Source: Diphasiastrum complanatum
Taxonomy: Eukaryota; Streptophyta; Lycopodiopsida; Lycopodiales; Lycopodiaceae
DNA: 64,000 nt
Direction of reading: 5' to 3'
NCBI GenBank assembly: GCA_029204225.1
Contig: CM055101.1
Location: 36,631,648-36,695,647, forward strand
Below are positions 62,517-64,000 of the stretch, piece by piece. A program made the position numbers and the translations under genes. Each line of letters starts with the position of its first letter. Position 1 is the stretch's first letter. The notes beneath the pieces are model-generated. The model was not told the origin of the DNA. It ran no database searches and was given only the letters and a program-made list of their open reading frames with translations.

Positions 62517-62925
62517 TGTTGAAGAATGACCACCTGATATGAATCTAAAGACTTTTCCTAACTACTTTGCAAGTAGATTTTTGGGAAGCCCTAACTAGAT
62601 GGATGACAGAGCATTGTGGCTAATTACCAATTGCGATCTATGACCTACTTAGTTGTCCTACCAGATGAGCTTAAACTGCTCTAGTATAAATATCAACGTT
62701 GTAATATTCTATACATCACTTTGCACTCTGAAATTGTTTGGCTACGAAATCACTTTAGTATGAATGATTTCAAAGTTAGATGCTAAAGATTGAACATGAC
62801 TTCTATCATTATAGCTTTGTTCAATTATTGATAGACGTAGTCATGCACTAGAAAAGAAGGCCCATTCCGCTCGATAGTTCATTCAACGACTTCGACTTAT
62901 CGAATCGTCATTCCTTCTCCCAACA
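62517..62925 (+). repeat. Probable 5' LTR of Copia H
   Basis: Ends TGTTG...CAACA (inverted 5-bp termini), just before a primer-like site. Candidate TATA box TATAAATA at 62685-62692. The left bound rests on the terminal motif only, since the second LTR is not in the window. Confidence 0.55.
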
Positions 62926-63015
62926 TGGTATCATAGCGCTGTTATTAGATACCCTTCCTGGTATCAGAGCGATATCATTAGATACTTTTCATAGTATAAA
63001 ATTCATATCAGAGCA
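62926..63015 (+). promoter_or_regulatory. Primer-binding site region of Copia H with repeated TGGTATCAKAGC words
   Basis: TGGTATCATAGCG at 62926 is a one-mismatch tRNA-iMet site. A near-copy with the canonical GGTATCAGAGCG lies at about 62961, each followed by TATTAGATAC or ATTAGATAC, and ATATCAGAGC lies at about 63006. Confidence 0.6.
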
Positions 63016-63135
63016 CACTTGCTCTTAATCTTCAATTTGTGGTATCAAATTTTGGTATCAGATAATTGATTCCCAATTGTAGCGTCGCATGGTATCATTC
63101 TTAATTCATCGACTTATCGACAAACCAAGTTCCAG

Positions 63136-63865
63136 ATGGATTCTCAAAGTAAGACCGGTCTCATCGCAGACAAGCTGAATGGATCCAATTACTACTCGAC
63201 ACAGCCAACTCAAAGTGGAAATCAAAGGATGGTAAAGCTTTTGCACTTATTATTCTCAATATATCAGACACTCAGATTGGCCACATATCTGAAGCTCAAA
63301 CTTCAAAGAAGTATGGGACATTCTAACCTCACTATATGATGTGAGGGACATGACTTCCAAATTGCATCTCAGAAAAAAATTCTTCACATGCAAGATGTCT
63401 TATAGTGATTAATTTCAGAATCACGTTAACCAACTTGAGAATCTCTTGTAATAGATGGCAATTGTTGGATCAATCATCAACGATTAGGATGCAATCATTA
63501 CATTTCTTTCAAGCTTGCCTTTTGCATATGAGAACTGGGTGATGATCATATCGACACACTCATATTTAGGTCTTACTAGAGTTATCACTATGTTGTTGCA
63601 AGAAGACAATTGAAGAAGTCAAGACACCTCTTCGACTTCATAATCTCATGCTCTATATGTCAACGTCAAAGACTCAAAATGACAGAATAAGAAAAGCTCT
63701 AAGCAGTTCACATCAAATCAAAAGTCGACACAAAGTCAAGAGCAATTATCAAATCCACAGTCGAATAAGAAGATGTTTTGTAAGTATTGCAAATGCTCTA
63801 ATCATGAGATCCAGGATTGCAAGGTATTAAAAGCAAAGAATGCCAACAAGCAACCAAATCAATAG
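63136..63865 (+). pseudogene. Copia H gag
   Basis: Starts MDSQSKTGLIADKLNGSNYY, the typical Copia gag opening. After frame changes it ends with a zinc knuckle CKYCKCSNHEIQDC (CX2CX4HX4C) at about 63780-63821 and a stop TAG near 63863. The middle gag core is shifted across frames. Confidence 0.75.
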
Positions 63866-64000
63866 GCAAATTCAATCATAGTATCATGTCTATTTCCTGA
63901 ACTCGACATGGACGAAAGAGTGTTTACGATCAAAGACCAAAAGGCGCTATTCGATAATTCTTGGTTTCTGGCTGGAGCTACTCAACATATGACCAGTCAT
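63866..64000 (+). pseudogene. Copia H protease start, cut by window end
   Basis: The frame resumes to NSWFLAGATQHMTSH at the last bases. The family motif is LDSGATxH; here the catalytic Asp-Ser positions read LAGA, so this protease looks catalytically dead unless the reading is shifted. Confidence 0.6.

Larger units (their letters stand above)
62517..64000 (+). mobile_element. Ty1/Copia element H, 5' part, cut by window end
   Basis: Probable LTR (62517-62925), primer site, gag from 63136 and the start of protease at the window end. Several frameshifts lie in gag. The 3' part lies outside. Confidence 0.75.

Overview
The window is a land-plant nuclear region made almost entirely of transposable elements in several layers of nesting, with a few broken fragments of ordinary genes. 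A plant source is indicated by Ty1/Copia and Ty3/Gypsy retrotransposons primed by initiator-Met and Asp tRNAs, a PDR-type ABCG transporter relic, and an exon of the plant-specific HHO/NIGT1 GARP family. I cannot name the species. No intact host gene, rRNA, tRNA or CRISPR array is visible.

Layout. (1) 1-3480 is a GC-rich block rich in GGCGCC. It begins with a ~1.7 kb near-palindrome (arms 1-781 and 882-1695), followed by 71-bp tandem repeats and a duplicated segment containing a hairpin. (2) 3691-4965 (minus) is the C-terminal part of a Helitron helicase fused to an AP-type endonuclease, which is the Helentron layout. Beside it lie a broken OB-fold-like ORF (5876-6798, minus) and a PDR/ABCG transporter pseudogene (7322-7920, plus). 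(3) 8-13 kb is AT-rich and mostly noncoding, with microsatellites and an old Copia reverse transcriptase relic at 10117-10457. (4) 13359-19600 is a Copia element in one nearly continuous frame broken by twelve stop codons.

(5) 19877-28799 is Gypsy element A (minus). It has two LTRs and a tRNA-Asp primer site, but its pol stops inside RT and is joined to an unrelated coiled-coil ORF region. (6) 28800-36081 is Gypsy relative B (minus), truncated at the 5' end and interrupted by an LTR-like insertion at 30241-30897. (7) 37913-49605 is a non-coding LTR element F. Copia element E (37960-44036, target duplication TTGGA) has inserted into F's 5' LTR. (8) 49732-53375 (minus) holds an HHO/NIGT1 exon, an LTR flanked by a primer-binding site on one side and a polypurine tract on the other, and Copia RT/RNase H. 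(9) 53464-62161 is Gypsy element C (minus), the youngest-looking insertion, with target duplication TATAG. (10) 62517-64000 is the start of Copia element H (plus), cut by the window end.

A, B and C are one lineage: they share gag-pol organisation, and A and C also share the polypurine tract, the tRNA-Asp primer site and a leader dense in the motif GGCGAAGGTT in both orientations. A and C have each lost the protease core by different deletions, whereas B keeps it but is broken elsewhere. None of the three looks autonomous, so recent movement of C implies help from a copy elsewhere.
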